This document shows, in pieces, positions 55,329-64,000 of a DNA stretch of 64,000 nt. The position numbers and the translations under genes are program-made. Position 1 is the stretch's first letter, and every line of letters starts with the position of its first letter. The stretch covers positions 1 through 64,000 of the forward strand of contig JAGXRM010000053.1 of assembly GCA_018335855.1 (NCBI GenBank), read 5' to 3'. The DNA comes from Clostridiales bacterium (GTDB lineage Bacteria > Bacillota > Dethiobacteria > Dethiobacterales > Dethiobacteraceae). The notes beneath the pieces are model-generated. The model had not been told where the DNA came from and did no database searches. It saw only the letters and a program-made list of their open reading frames with translations.

Positions 55329-55444
55329 ACGCTTGTGTGGGGAAGCTATGGACGACATCAGAGAAATTCCCACTATGCTGAGTCACAGTTTTATCGTATT
55401 CAGAGATTCTTCTGACTAACTGCTATGAAACGGGGGTGTGGACA

Positions 55445-56272
55445 GTGAGGAATGCGCATGACTTCTGGGGAGAATTTATTGGGACCTTTATTCTAGTATT
55501 TTTCGGCTGTGGCGGCATTGCCGTAACTATACTCTTTTCATCACTCACGGGCCTGTTCCAGGTAGCAGTTGTATGGGGAATCGGGGTTAGTCTGGCAATC
55601 TATGCGACCCGGCATCTTTCCTGCGCGCATCTTAATCCGGCCGTGAGTGTTGCCATGGTTGCGGCGGGACGGATGTCCGTCAAAAGACTGCCTACGTACC
55701 TCATTGCGCAACTGCTCGGATCCATTGCTGCTGCGTTATTACTCTACACAATCTTTTCCGGCTCCATTACCCAGTTCGAGGCGCTAAACGGAATTTTGCG
55801 GGGTTCACCGGATTCATTAAAAACCGTAATGATCTTCAGCAGCTTTTATCCGAACCCCGGATCGGTACCGGTGGCGGCCATTGGGGTTCCCGCTGCTTTT
55901 CTAGCGGAAATGACCGGCACGTTTATTCTGGTGTTTCTGATTTTTACGCTTACAGACGGCTGTAACCTAGGTCGGCCAGACAACAGTTTAGCCCCGCTTT
56001 TTATCGGCCTGACGGTTGCTATGGTGATTGCTGTGATGGCGCCTCTGACTCAGGCGGCGCTGAACCCGGCGAGGGATCTTGGGCCGAGAGTCATCGCATA
56101 TTTCATGGGTTGGCGGGGAGTCGCTTTCCCGGAACAGATAGGCGGCTATCTCGCAGTCTACATTATTGCCCCCCTTGCGGGTGCGGGACTAGCCGCGATG
56201 TTTTTTTCCAAGCTCGTCCGACCACTTATGGACAGTAAGGGTACAGCGGAACGATGTGATTGCCGACCTTAG
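55445..56272 (+). CDS. aquaporin / glycerol-facilitator family channel
   Basis: About 275 residues from GTG 55445 (GGGGG 8-9 nt upstream; GTG 55436 is too close to it). Six membrane helices with both NPA motifs: HLNPAVSVAM and ALNPARDLGPR, the Asp after NPAR being usual in glycerol facilitators. It passes small neutral solutes. In a methanol-methyltransferase island methanol is a plausible solute; that is inference. Confidence 0.88.
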   Translation: MRNAHDFWGEFIGTFILVFFGCGGIAVTILFSSLTGLFQVAVVWGIGVSLAIYATRHLSCAHLNPAVSVAMVAAGRMSVKRLPTYLIAQLLGSIAAALLLYTIFSGSITQFEALNGILRGSPDSLKTVMIFSSFYPNPGSVPVAAIGVPAAFLAEMTGTFILVFLIFTLTDGCNLGRPDNSLAPLFIGLTVAMVIAVMAPLTQAALNPARDLGPRVIAYFMGWRGVAFPEQIGGYLAVYIIAPLAGAGLAAMFFSKLVRPLMDSKGTAERCDCRP

Positions 56273-56314
56273 AAAACGTCCACAACCAGATGATTACTAG
56301 AGAGGTGTTACGCC

Positions 56315-58297
56315 ATGACGGATGGCTTATCGCTGGAGAAACGAGCAGACCGGATTCAAAAATCCTGGCAGGGGTTTATTGTCCGAGGGAAAATGGAGTC
56401 TTATGTTGTTCGCGATATGATTGCGAGCTCCTGGGAACGCTCTCTGGCTGCAGGTGTTAATCCTTACGGGAATTTACGTTACCTGGTAACCAGTAAAAGC
56501 AATACAAATAACCGCAATTTAATTAAAATCAGCAGGCCGTTTTTAGATAACCTGCACACTTTTATCAAGGGTTCGGATTTTATGGTATTGCTCACCGATG
56601 ATGAAGGAACGATTGTTAAAATTCTCGGAGATCCGGTGATTATGCAAAAAATGAGAAGCTTCCCTTTTTGGGAAGGGGCGAACTGGGACGAGGAAAGCTG
56701 CGGCACAAATTGTATCGGACTGGCCATTCGGGAAAAAATGCCGATTCAGGTTTTTGCGTCAGAGCATTTTAACCAGCAACTGCATATAATTGTGGGCTCC
56801 GCCGCTCCTTTTTTTAATCCCAGCGGGAAGTTTCTCGGTGTGGTGGCACTGGTCGGGTTTTACAGTGACTTTCACCCCCATACGTTGGGAATGGTTGTAG
56901 CTTCGGTTAAGGCGATAGAAAATCAACTGCTGTTCATTGAGGCGAACCAGAGCCTAAAGCGGTCTTATAAAGAAGCCACAACAATTATGGAAGAAATGAC
57001 GGCTGGGTTAATTTCCGTAGATACACTTGGCAGTATCACCATGCTCAATACCTTAGCGCGCAAAATGTTGGGTATTACCGCTCAGGACTGGCTTGGGAAA
57101 AATATAGGCGAACTATTTGGTGAAAAATCGCCACTCATTCACGCTCTGCATGAAGGCAGAGGGTTTTCCGACCGTGAAATTAAAATGAACGATAGTGGTG
57201 TCACCAAACGATTTTCCTGCAGCGCCAATGTGATGAAAGACGAAAATAATCAGACGCTTGGCATGGTTGTCACCATTCATGAAGATAAGGCCATCCGGCG
57301 ACTTGTGAATAGAGCTCTTGGGTCGCAAGCAACGTTTACATTTGACGATATACTCGGCGAGCATGGAACTCTAAAAAAAGCAATTAATGTGGCTATCCGG
57401 GCTGCAGCGTCCGATAGCACTCTGCTGATTCAGGGGGAGAGCGGCACAGGAAAAGAAATGTTCGCACAGGCTATCCATAACTCCAGCGAACGAGCTAGAG
57501 CCCCGTTTGTAGCCATCAACTGTGCCGGTATTCCGCGGGAGCTGGTGGAAAGCGAACTGTTCGGCTATGAAGCTGGAGCTTTTACAGGTGCTAAAAAAGA
57601 GGGCCGTCCCGGAAAATTTGAGTTGGCGCAGGGAGGCACAATCTTTCTTGACGAAATCGGAGATATGTCTCTGGAAACACAGGCGCATTTGCTACGGGTA
57701 TTGCAGGATAAAACTATAACCCGTCTCAGCGGACAATTTCCGATACCCATTGATGTAAGAGTTATTGTCGCTACGCACCGCGACCTAATTTCCCTGGTGG
57801 ATGAAGGAACCTACCGACTTGATCTTTTTTACCGGATTAATGTCATTAACTTGAAAGTGCCCAGTTTGCGTGACCGGGGAACGGATGTCCTGTTGCTGGC
57901 CCGACTATTTTTGGAGAAAATCAGCGGGAAGATGGGGCTTCCCATTACGCCCGTACTTTCCGCCAAATGCGAAGACAGACTTTTATCATATCCCTGGCCA
58001 GGCAATGTCCGTGAGTTACAGAATGTAATTGAACAGGCCATGTTTATATCCAACTTTGCGGCGGAGTTGCGCGAGGAACATCTTCCTGAGAAGCTTCTGA
58101 ACGGAAGAAAAGAAATGCCCGGCCATCTTACCCAGATGGCTCTGGAGCTTCAGGAGTCTATGCATATCAAGCATACTCTGGACGTTTGCGGGGGAAATAT
58201 CAGCCGTTGCGCAAAAATACTTGGGATTGCGCGAAATACTCTATACCGGAAAATAGAAAAGTATGATCTCTCGAGGAGGGGTGAAGGTGGAAATTGA
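56315..58297 (+). CDS. sigma-54-dependent activator, AcoR-like (GAF-PAS-AAA-Fis)
   Basis: 660 residues. An AcoR-like N-terminus (residues about 1-60, [15 protein letters not shown]), a GAF domain (about 65-195), a PAS domain (about 210-310), then the AAA+ domain with [15 protein letters not shown] (Walker A), the sigma-54 contact loop [25 protein letters not shown] (Walker B), and a C-terminal Fis-type HTH ([20 protein letters not shown]). It should bind the palindromes at 59034-59126 and open the sigma-54 promoter at 59198. The ligand is likely a C1 substrate such as methanol. Confidence 0.93.
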   Translation: MTDGLSLEKRADRIQKSWQGFIVRGKMESYVVRDMIASSWERSLAAGVNPYGNLRYLVTSKSNTNNRNLIKISRPFLDNLHTFIKGSDFMVLLTDDEGTIVKILGDPVIMQKMRSFPFWEGANWDEESCGTNCIGLAIREKMPIQVFASEHFNQQLHIIVGSAAPFFNPSGKFLGVVALVGFYSDFHPHTLGMVVASVKAIENQLLFIEANQSLKRSYKEATTIMEEMTAGLISVDTLGSITMLNTLARKMLGITAQDWLGKNIGELFGEKSPLIHALHEGRGFSDREIKMNDSGVTKRFSCSANVMKDENNQTLGMVVTIHEDKAIRRLVNRALGSQATFTFDDILGEHGTLKKAINVAIRAAASDSTLLIQGESGTGKEMFAQAIHNSSERARAPFVAINCAGIPRELVESELFGYEAGAFTGAKKEGRPGKFELAQGGTIFLDEIGDMSLETQAHLLRVLQDKTITRLSGQFPIPIDVRVIVATHRDLISLVDEGTYRLDLFYRINVINLKVPSLRDRGTDVLLLARLFLEKISGKMGLPITPVLSAKCEDRLLSYPWPGNVRELQNVIEQAMFISNFAAELREEHLPEKLLNGRKEMPGHLTQMALELQESMHIKHTLDVCGGNISRCAKILGIARNTLYRKIEKYDLSRRGEGGN

Positions 58298-59033
58298 TTA
58301 CAATAAAATTTTCACAAGATATGATCTGCAAACCGGAGAAAAGGAGCAGCCGCCTCAGGAACTGTCGCGGGATCCGGGCCTGCGTGAGATTATCGACTGT
58401 GTAGTTATGGGCGATATTCAAAATATCACGGAAGTTGTGCAAAAAAATCTTAAGACAAAGGACCCGCTGGAGATTATCTACCGCGCGTTAATTCCTGCCA
58501 TGGAACATGTGAGCAGGTTGTGGGAAGAAAATATTTTTTATCTGCCACAGACATTGAACTCGTCAGACGCTATGCTGATAGGAATAGAAATATGTGAAAA
58601 GAAAATGGGTAAAGCCATAGAGAAAAAAGGTGTGGTAATCACACATACGGCGGAAGGGGATATCCATGATCTCGGCCAGAAAATCGTCAATGCCCAGCTG
58701 CGCGCGCAGGGGTATGAAGTTCTGGATCTTGGCAGGGATGTCCCGGTGGAGACAGTCATAGAAGCGGTTAAAAAACAACGACCGCTGATGCTTACCGGAA
58801 CCGCCGGACTGACAATCAATATGGATGCGTTTCAGCGAATATCAAATCTTCTCCGCGAAGAAGGTTTTGATATTCCCTTCGCGTGCGGTGGCGGCGGCGG
58901 TGTCTCACGCAATTATATAAACTCGTTGGAGTTTGGTATTTTTGGCAAAGATGCCCGTGAGGCTCCAAAAATGGCAACTGACGCCCGGGCAGGATTAACC
59001 TGGTTGCAAATCAGGGAAAGATATAATGAATAA
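58287..59033 (+). CDS. corrinoid protein, MtaC-like, regulator-linked copy
   Basis: 248 residues from GTG 58287, just after GAGGAGGGG and inside the last codons of the activator gene. It resembles MtaC at 60731 along its length (same FTRYDL/FVRYDL start; [19 protein letters not shown] with the cobalt-binding His; [13 protein letters not shown]). A second corrinoid protein for methanol, or for a related methyl donor, encoded before the inducible promoter and so perhaps made constitutively. It could also inform the activator, as its gene overlaps the regulator's. Confidence 0.9.
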   Translation: MEIDYNKIFTRYDLQTGEKEQPPQELSRDPGLREIIDCVVMGDIQNITEVVQKNLKTKDPLEIIYRALIPAMEHVSRLWEENIFYLPQTLNSSDAMLIGIEICEKKMGKAIEKKGVVITHTAEGDIHDLGQKIVNAQLRAQGYEVLDLGRDVPVETVIEAVKKQRPLMLTGTAGLTINMDAFQRISNLLREEGFDIPFACGGGGGVSRNYINSLEFGIFGKDAREAPKMATDARAGLTWLQIRERYNE

Positions 59034-59126
59034 TTGCTCCATTATGGAGCAATGCTCCAAAATGGAGCAGTATGCATGTACGATAAAACAAGCCTTTTCA
59101 AATAATCGTTCCATTATGGAACGATT
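59034..59126 (+). promoter_or_regulatory. three palindromic upstream activator sites
   Basis: Three inverted repeats with the core YTCCA-N3-TGGAR: 59034-59052 (TTGCTCCATTATGGAGCAA), 59053-59069 (TGCTCCAAAATGGAGCA), and 59104-59126 (AATCGTTCCAT-T-ATGGAACGATT). They lie 70-165 bp before the sigma-54 promoter, the usual distance for enhancer sites, and are the likely targets of the AcoR-like activator. Confidence 0.82.
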
Positions 59127-59197
59127 TTGTTTTAATAACTCCCGGTTATCTGGGGTATATGCGCCTAAAGGACGGAAGATTCCGAATTTTAGGACAA

Positions 59198-59213
59198 TGG
59201 CATACTTCTTGCA
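59198..59213 (+). promoter_or_regulatory. sigma-54 (-24/-12) promoter of mtaB-mtaC
   Basis: TGGCATACTTCTTGCA: the GG and GC doublets are exactly 10 bases apart, with the TGGCA and TTGCA consensus boxes. It lies 112 bp upstream of the mtaB start. Confidence 0.88.
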
Positions 59214-59324
59214 ATTAGTCTTATGCAGAATAACCGGAAGGTGATTGATGATCATTAGTAGATCGTATCAATTGTCCGGTGTGTGTTGGAGAACGGAAGC
59301 GAAAAAAAGAAAAGGAGGAAGTTG

Positions 59325-60701
59325 ATGATGGCTAAATATACCAAAATGGCTTATGACAGTGCTGAAGAAATGATTTTTGGAACGGCTAAATTTCCTGTAA
59401 AGTATGGCAGGGACTTTGAGGTTGGAGGAGGGATTGTCTATCCCGAATTAGTCCCGCACCCCAGGCCCGGTTCCGAAGAAACAAAGAAAAGCCTGATGCG
59501 GGAATATGAACGGATGGTCAATGACGCTCTGGAGCGCGCTGTCAACCTTGGCTTTCCGGGTATCCAGATTGAGCTGGAACATGTTTGGCAGATGACTAAG
59601 AACCCAGATTGGGGCGGCGATATTGCCGGGCAGACTAGAAAGCAGCAGGAAGACTTTTACCAGAAATACGGGCTCAAGAGTGCTATCAGGGCAACGATCG
59701 CTGATAACAGGAAACCGGATGAGGAAAATATCCGAGACTGCAAATCGCTTGAACTGGCGCTGAAAACTTTCGAATCAAGCGCGGCTAACGGAGCAGACAA
59801 CCTGTCTATGGAAAGTGTCGGCGGCAAAGAAATTTCCGACTACTGCATCGTCCGTCAGGATATCCGCGGTGTTCTTTTTGGCATCGGTGTTCTTGGCAGC
59901 AGGGATATGGAGTTTATGTGGAAGAAGATTGTTGACATCGCCAACAAGTACGGTGCTACCCCAGGCGGTGACACCGATTGTGCTCAGGCCAACGTCGCTA
60001 TGTTTATGGCCGGCGGCATGCTCGATAAATCTGTACCCCACACATTTGCGGCAGTTACCCGGGCTATCGCCGCCGGGCGGACACTGACCGCCTATGAAAT
60101 GGGGGCAAAGGGTCCGACAAAGGATTGCGCCTATGAAGATCCCATTATCAAGGCAATTACAGGTATCCCCATCTCTACGGAAGGAAAGAGCTGCGCCTGC
60201 GCCCATGCCGATCTGCAGGGCAACCTAATCGCAGCGGTCTGTGACCTGTGGAGCAATGAAGCGGTAGAATACCATGATATGTTTGGCGGCACCACTCCCG
60301 CGGTCTTTACGGAAATTCTGGGCTTCGACGTGGCTCTGATGAACACGGCGATCGCTTTGGGGAAAGCAAAAGACTTGCAGGAAATGTTTATAAACTCAGA
60401 TCTTTACCGCGACCCACACAGCTTTGTGGTCGCTCCTCATAATGCTTACCAAATCGGACAGGCGTTGGTGGCAAACAATACAGATTACTACAACCGTGCC
60501 AGGGCGGCTGCTGTGAAATCGGCCCAGTTAATTTTGGCCGACGGAAAAATGTTGCTCTCCAATTTCGAAAAGGAAGTACTCCAGAAGACTCTGCGTGAAT
60601 TGGAAAGCTTCCCCGACAAAGAGAGTGACTTTATTGACCAGTGCGTAAACGCTTACAAGAAAGTGATTCCGGGCTTCAACCCTGCCAACTATGGGCTGTA
60701 A
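59325..60701 (+). CDS. mtaB: methanol:corrinoid methyltransferase MtaB
   Basis: 458 residues from ATG 59325 (59328 equally possible; AAAGGAGG upstream). It activates methanol at a zinc ion and methylates the corrinoid protein MtaC. The N-terminus KYTKMAYDSAEEMIFG and the segments SMESVGGKE, GGDTDCAQANVAMF and KSCACAHADLQGN, holding the zinc ligands Glu, Cys, Cys, match MtaB of methanogens and acetogens. First gene after the sigma-54 promoter. Confidence 0.95.
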   Translation: MMAKYTKMAYDSAEEMIFGTAKFPVKYGRDFEVGGGIVYPELVPHPRPGSEETKKSLMREYERMVNDALERAVNLGFPGIQIELEHVWQMTKNPDWGGDIAGQTRKQQEDFYQKYGLKSAIRATIADNRKPDEENIRDCKSLELALKTFESSAANGADNLSMESVGGKEISDYCIVRQDIRGVLFGIGVLGSRDMEFMWKKIVDIANKYGATPGGDTDCAQANVAMFMAGGMLDKSVPHTFAAVTRAIAAGRTLTAYEMGAKGPTKDCAYEDPIIKAITGIPISTEGKSCACAHADLQGNLIAAVCDLWSNEAVEYHDMFGGTTPAVFTEILGFDVALMNTAIALGKAKDLQEMFINSDLYRDPHSFVVAPHNAYQIGQALVANNTDYYNRARAAAVKSAQLILADGKMLLSNFEKEVLQKTLRELESFPDKESDFIDQCVNAYKKVIPGFNPANYGL

Positions 60702-60730
60702 AAATTCAAATGGAACAGGAGGAAATAAAA

Positions 60731-61474
60731 ATGGCGACTGTCGATTTAAATAGTGTGTTTGTACGATATGACCTGAAAAAAGAAGTGATTGAGAAATCTG
60801 TTTCCACCAGCAAGGATGTACTGTTGCAAGCAGTGATTACTGCTGTGGTGGACGGCGATGAGGATGCAATTCCCGGTGCCGTTAATGCTGCGTTCGCAGC
60901 CCATGACCCCATGGATATCATTAAGGACGGCTTGGTTAAAGGAATGGCGGAAGTCAGCCGCCTGTGGGATGAGGGTGTCTACTTCCTGCCCCAGACCATT
61001 ATCTCCTCTGATGCCATGCTGGCCGGCATAGAAATCTGTGAAGAGAAAATGGGCAAAGCAATGGATAAGAAGGGTGTCGTAATCACACATACAGCGGAAG
61101 GCGACATCCACGACCTCGGCCAGAAAATTGTGAACGCCCTCTTGCGGGCCAATGGTTTTGAAGTCGTTGATCTCGGCAAAGATGTTCCGGTGGACGATGT
61201 CATCAGCGCGGTGAAAAAGTACAAACCCGTGATGGTCACTGGAACAGCGCTCATGACCACAACAATGACCGCTTTTAAGAAAATAGCGAGCCGTCTCACC
61301 CACGACCATAATGAATTGCCGTTCGTCTGCGGTGGCGGTGCTGTTTCTTTGGAGTATGTAAACAGTTTTGACACGGGCATCTGGGGTAAAGACGCCCAGC
61401 AGGCACCCGGTATGGCGGAGGACGCCGTATCCGGTAAGAGCTGGAGTCAGATTAGGGAAAAATACAACGGATAG
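60731..61474 (+). CDS. mtaC: methanol corrinoid protein MtaC
   Basis: 247 residues from ATG 60731 (GGAGG upstream). A helical cap and a B12-binding domain with [16 protein letters not shown] (cobalt-binding His), then VMVTGTALMTTTM and FVCGGGAVSLEY. It accepts the methyl group from MtaB. In acetogens the methyl group then goes to tetrahydrofolate, or in methanogens to coenzyme M through MtaA; the MtrH- and MtaA-like genes 15 kb upstream are the candidates for that step. Confidence 0.95.
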   Translation: MATVDLNSVFVRYDLKKEVIEKSVSTSKDVLLQAVITAVVDGDEDAIPGAVNAAFAAHDPMDIIKDGLVKGMAEVSRLWDEGVYFLPQTIISSDAMLAGIEICEEKMGKAMDKKGVVITHTAEGDIHDLGQKIVNALLRANGFEVVDLGKDVPVDDVISAVKKYKPVMVTGTALMTTTMTAFKKIASRLTHDHNELPFVCGGGAVSLEYVNSFDTGIWGKDAQQAPGMAEDAVSGKSWSQIREKYNG

Positions 61475-61492
61475 TTAAGGGGGTGCGAGGCC

Positions 61493-62437
61493 GTGATTAT
61501 CGATGTTGTAATCGGATTTCTCGGAAGCGGCAAGACAACGTTTATGCTTGGGGTAATCACGGCCTTATCGCACCAACAGAAACTGGCTGTCATCGTTAAC
61601 GAATTTGGCGACATCGGGATAGACGGGACAGTTCTTAAAGAGTACGATGACACGGAAGTTGTGGAACTCGCCAGCGGTTGTATCTGCTGTTCGTTAAGTA
61701 AAGACCTGGTTGCGCAGGTAGAGATGATTGCGTGCCGCTTTGCTCCCGACCGTCTGCTGATCGAACCTTCCGGTGTAGCCACGGTAGCCAGCCTGCTCAT
61801 GGCGCTGCGCAGTCTGAAGCTTGAACAATATGTTGATGAAATTCGGATTATCTGCATTCTTGACGCCGTTAACTTTTCAGAGTTTTATACACAAAATCGC
61901 CTTTATGTGGAAGCTCAGCTCCGGGCTGCCAGCCTTGTAATCATCAATAAAGCAGACTTGAGTACCAAAGAAGCGGTGGTGGAAGTCAGAGAACTGGCAG
62001 CAAGTCTGAACGCTAATGCGGTAATTGTGACCACAACGTATTGCCGTGTTTTGACCGCGGATTATCTGAGTCCGAGGGAAATTCCCGAAAATTTTATCGA
62101 CGGGAACATCGACGCGGGTACGGGTCAGTCGCCTGTGGCGCACGGTCTGGAAAAGATTAGTATGCCATGTAACGGTTCCCTGCGTTTTGCGGCATTGGAC
62201 GAATTTTTAAGAGATCTGCAGCGCGGTGAGTTCGGAAATATCCTCCGCGCCAAGGGTATCGTTCATACCCGGGAGAGGGGGTGGGTTTTGTTCAATCTCG
62301 CTTCCGGCTATATCTCGTTTGCTCCGCTTAGGAAACCTCAGACGGCCGGCAAGATTTTTGTCCTGGGAAACCAACTGGCTAGAGATGCTTTTTTTGCAAG
62401 CTTAGACGCATGCGATGGTAAGGAGGCGAGCCGATGA
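61493..62437 (+). CDS. CobW/COG0523-type GTPase
   Basis: 314 residues from a GTG at 61493. P-loop IGFLGSGKTTFML, the metal-binding CxCC motif (ASGCICCSLSKD), VNEFGDIGIDG, and the NKAD G-motif are intact; the C-terminal CobW domain is short. These GTPases deliver metals such as zinc or cobalt to target proteins. Between mtaC and a corrinoid activase it could load zinc into MtaB or UroD-type enzymes or assist the corrinoid protein. Overlaps the next start by 4 bases. Confidence 0.88.
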   Translation: MIIDVVIGFLGSGKTTFMLGVITALSHQQKLAVIVNEFGDIGIDGTVLKEYDDTEVVELASGCICCSLSKDLVAQVEMIACRFAPDRLLIEPSGVATVASLLMALRSLKLEQYVDEIRIICILDAVNFSEFYTQNRLYVEAQLRAASLVIINKADLSTKEAVVEVRELAASLNANAVIVTTTYCRVLTADYLSPREIPENFIDGNIDAGTGQSPVAHGLEKISMPCNGSLRFAALDEFLRDLQRGEFGNILRAKGIVHTRERGWVLFNLASGYISFAPLRKPQTAGKIFVLGNQLARDAFFASLDACDGKEASR

Positions 62438-64000
62438 AAAAAATCGGGATCGCTCTTGACCTGGGAACCAGCGGCTTTCGGGGCCAGGCCATTGACCTGG
62501 AAACCAAAAGAATTTTAAAAACTGTGATGACAGCGCGTCACCCGTTGCCCGGCGCCAATGTGATTGATCATCTTAATTTTGCTATTGATGCGGGTAGCGA
62601 TGCGGCGCACCAAATTATTATCATTACGATTAACCAGATTATCGGTCTGTTACGTTTGCCCGGACAGGTTATAGAGCGTCTTGCCGTCTGCGGGAATCCG
62701 ATTCAGCTCTCTCTCTTTGAAAATATTGAAATCCGGGATCTCGCTTATGCGGGTGAAAATAAAAAGCGCCTGCTTGGGATTGTCCCACCCGACCGTGGCA
62801 GCAAGGAGTATCCGGCAAGCCATTTTCCGGAGCTTGACATAAATAAAGACTGCCATGTTTTTATTCCTCCTGCGGTAGAGCATGAAATCGGCGCTGATGC
62901 CCTGGCTATGCTTGTACTGTCGGGAATCTTGGAACAGAAGGAAATCTGTCTTGCCACCGACTACGGAACTAATGCGGAGATGGCCCTGAAGGTAGGGGAT
63001 AAAATTTTTACGGGCTCTTGTGCGGCTGGGCCCGCCCTGGAAGGCCAGCATATCGAGAGTGGAATGCTGGCGGCACCTGGTGCCATTGCCGACATCCACC
63101 CTGAGGGCACCGGCCATCGCTGCCTTGTGCTGAATGAGGAGATGCAGCCGGAGGAAGGCGACCTAGTTTCCCTTGAATCAGGCGCAGTTCTGGCTCGGGG
63201 GAAGCTTACAGCCAAAGGTGTGACAGGAACTGGGGTCGTCGCTGCGCTTTCCCGCGGCTTTGATACCAACCTGATCCGCCTGCCGTATATTAATACTCCA
63301 AGTACCTATCTTCACCTAGCAAATGGTATCCGTTTTGGCGAGGATGATCTTCTTGAGGCGGGTAAAGCGATTGGCGCGCTGCGAGCGGGATACCTAACGC
63401 TAACCGCCGAGGCGGGAATTGCTGTTGAAGATATTAATACAGCCTATATGGCTGGCGCTTCCGGTACCTATGTAGACGCGGTAAAAGCAATGCGTATCGG
63501 TATGGTACCGCCCAGGGTTAAGGAAATCCACCAGGTCGGCAATACATCGCTGACCATGGCCCGGGAAATTGTCCTGAATCCAGCACGCTTAAGAGAATTG
63601 GACGGTATTGCCGGGCAATTACGCGCAAGCCACTGTATGTTTGGCAATTCCAAAGTATTTGAGAAGGCGTATCTTCTGGAACTTTCCTATTGGACAGAAG
63701 GAATGCCCTGGGAGCAGTATGAAAAATTCTCTAAAATGTATCGTCTCCCCGCTTTACCGCAGCCGAAAACAGGCACCTGTGCTGTTACTAAAGTACCACG
63801 CGATATTTTAGACGTTGGCGCGGCAGGGGTAGTAACTATTGAAAAAGTCGGTTTTGAAAAGAAAAACGAGGTAGAGGGATGCATATCCTGTGGTCACTGC
63901 ATAAAAGAATGTCCTGAACGGGCACTTCAGATTGATGATAAAACAATAACCATGCGCATGGATTATTGCAGTGGCACTGCCTGCCGGCGCTGTGAGCATG
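62434..64000 (+). CDS. RamA-like corrinoid activase with C-terminal ferredoxin domain (cut by window end)
   Basis: 522 codons visible, no stop before the edge. ATG 62434 with AAGGAGGCGAG upstream. An ASKHA-type ATPase of the DUF4445 group without the N-terminal 2Fe-2S domain (IGIALDLGTSGFRGQAID, then ATDYGTNAEMALK and MAGASGTYVDAVKA), followed from about residue 480 by a two-cluster ferredoxin domain (CISCGHCIKECP, then CSGTACRRC). This is the build of RamA, which reduces Co(II) corrinoid proteins of methylamine and methanol pathways with ATP. It probably serves MtaC. It differs from the RACE protein at 42808 in its Fe-S module. Confidence 0.9.
   Translation, partial: MKKIGIALDLGTSGFRGQAIDLETKRILKTVMTARHPLPGANVIDHLNFAIDAGSDAAHQIIIITINQIIGLLRLPGQVIERLAVCGNPIQLSLFENIEIRDLAYAGENKKRLLGIVPPDRGSKEYPASHFPELDINKDCHVFIPPAVEHEIGADALAMLVLSGILEQKEICLATDYGTNAEMALKVGDKIFTGSCAAGPALEGQHIESGMLAAPGAIADIHPEGTGHRCLVLNEEMQPEEGDLVSLESGAVLARGKLTAKGVTGTGVVAALSRGFDTNLIRLPYINTPSTYLHLANGIRFGEDDLLEAGKAIGALRAGYLTLTAEAGIAVEDINTAYMAGASGTYVDAVKAMRIGMVPPRVKEIHQVGNTSLTMAREIVLNPARLRELDGIAGQLRASHCMFGNSKVFEKAYLLELSYWTEGMPWEQYEKFSKMYRLPALPQPKTGTCAVTKVPRDILDVGAAGVVTIEKVGFEKKNEVEGCISCGHCIKECPERALQIDDKTITMRMDYCSGTACRRCEH

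Noticed and set aside
59034-59126. Repeated palindromes as a CRISPR-like or mobile repeat array
   Set aside because: The units differ in length and spacing and share only a palindromic core. Position before a sigma-54 promoter explains them as activator sites.

Overview
The window looks like a chromosome segment of an anaerobic, spore-forming, B12-dependent member of the Clostridia (Firmicutes). The signs are strong GGAGG-type ribosome sites, frequent GTG/TTG starts, a CIRCE-controlled groESL operon, a GerMN lipoprotein, a tandem guanine/PRPP riboswitch before the pur operon, and many corrinoid methyltransferase genes. The genus cannot be fixed from sequence alone; a Peptococcaceae- or Dethiobacter-like acetogen is a guess.

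Layout. 1-5.8 kb: small secreted and membrane proteins, an ECF sigma/anti-sigma pair, and gene relics (a sigma-factor tail, half of a sigma-54 activator, possibly an IS91-like scrap). 5.9-9.7 kb: molybdopterin genes (57-aa protein, MoeA, MoeA fused to a periplasmic-binding-like domain, MogA/MoaB). 9.9-12 kb: groESL. 12-14.5 kb: a GyrI-like protein, a YczE-like membrane protein and a trpB2 relic. 14.6-27.8 kb: guaA, the riboswitch pair, a purine permease and purK-E-B-C-F-M-N-H-D; purS/Q/L are missing. 27.8-31.1 kb: GerMN lipoprotein, Yip1-family protein and a two-part sodium:solute symporter. 31.5-40.5 kb: thiolase, hydroxybutyryl-CoA dehydrogenase, crotonase, two acyl-CoA dehydrogenases, cobalamin adenosyltransferase, MeaB-like GTPase and a two-subunit mutase. 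The mutase carries the Phe/Gln pair of isobutyryl-CoA mutase, so the operon probably links isobutyryl-CoA and butyryl-CoA to acetyl-CoA. 40.6-64 kb: a corrinoid/C1 island.

The C1 island is the most interesting part. It starts with a DUF6951-like protein and a regulator with three tandem HTH domains. It continues with a corrinoid protein, a corrinoid-activating ASKHA protein, an MtrH-like methyltransferase and an MtaA/UroD-type methyltransferase. Next come two DGC-domain proteins, a lipoyl H-like protein, a thioredoxin-like protein with an in-frame UGA in its CxxC motif (UxxC), a second UroD-type methyltransferase with an in-frame UGA exactly at its last zinc-ligand Cys, and a Cys-only thioredoxin-like paralogue. 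Then follow LipA, a LipM-like octanoyltransferase, Lpd, an MFS transporter, a second H-like protein and an aquaporin. A sigma-54 activator leads into a corrinoid protein and then a clear sigma-54 promoter with three palindromic upstream sites before mtaB-mtaC, a CobW-like GTPase and a RamA-like activase that runs off the right edge.

Both UGA codons are followed, at the same distance of 19 nt, by a hairpin fitting the bacterial SECIS model, and both have Cys paralogues in the same cluster. I read them as selenocysteine codons. Selenoprotein methyltransferase, selenoprotein redoxin, lipoyl-protein assembly and corrinoid methyl transfer side by side, with no GcvT/GcvP or 2-oxoacid dehydrogenase in the window, suggest an undescribed methyl- or sulfur-transfer system. 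A lipoyl-bearing H-like protein could be the thiol that coenzyme M is in methanogens. That last step is inference.
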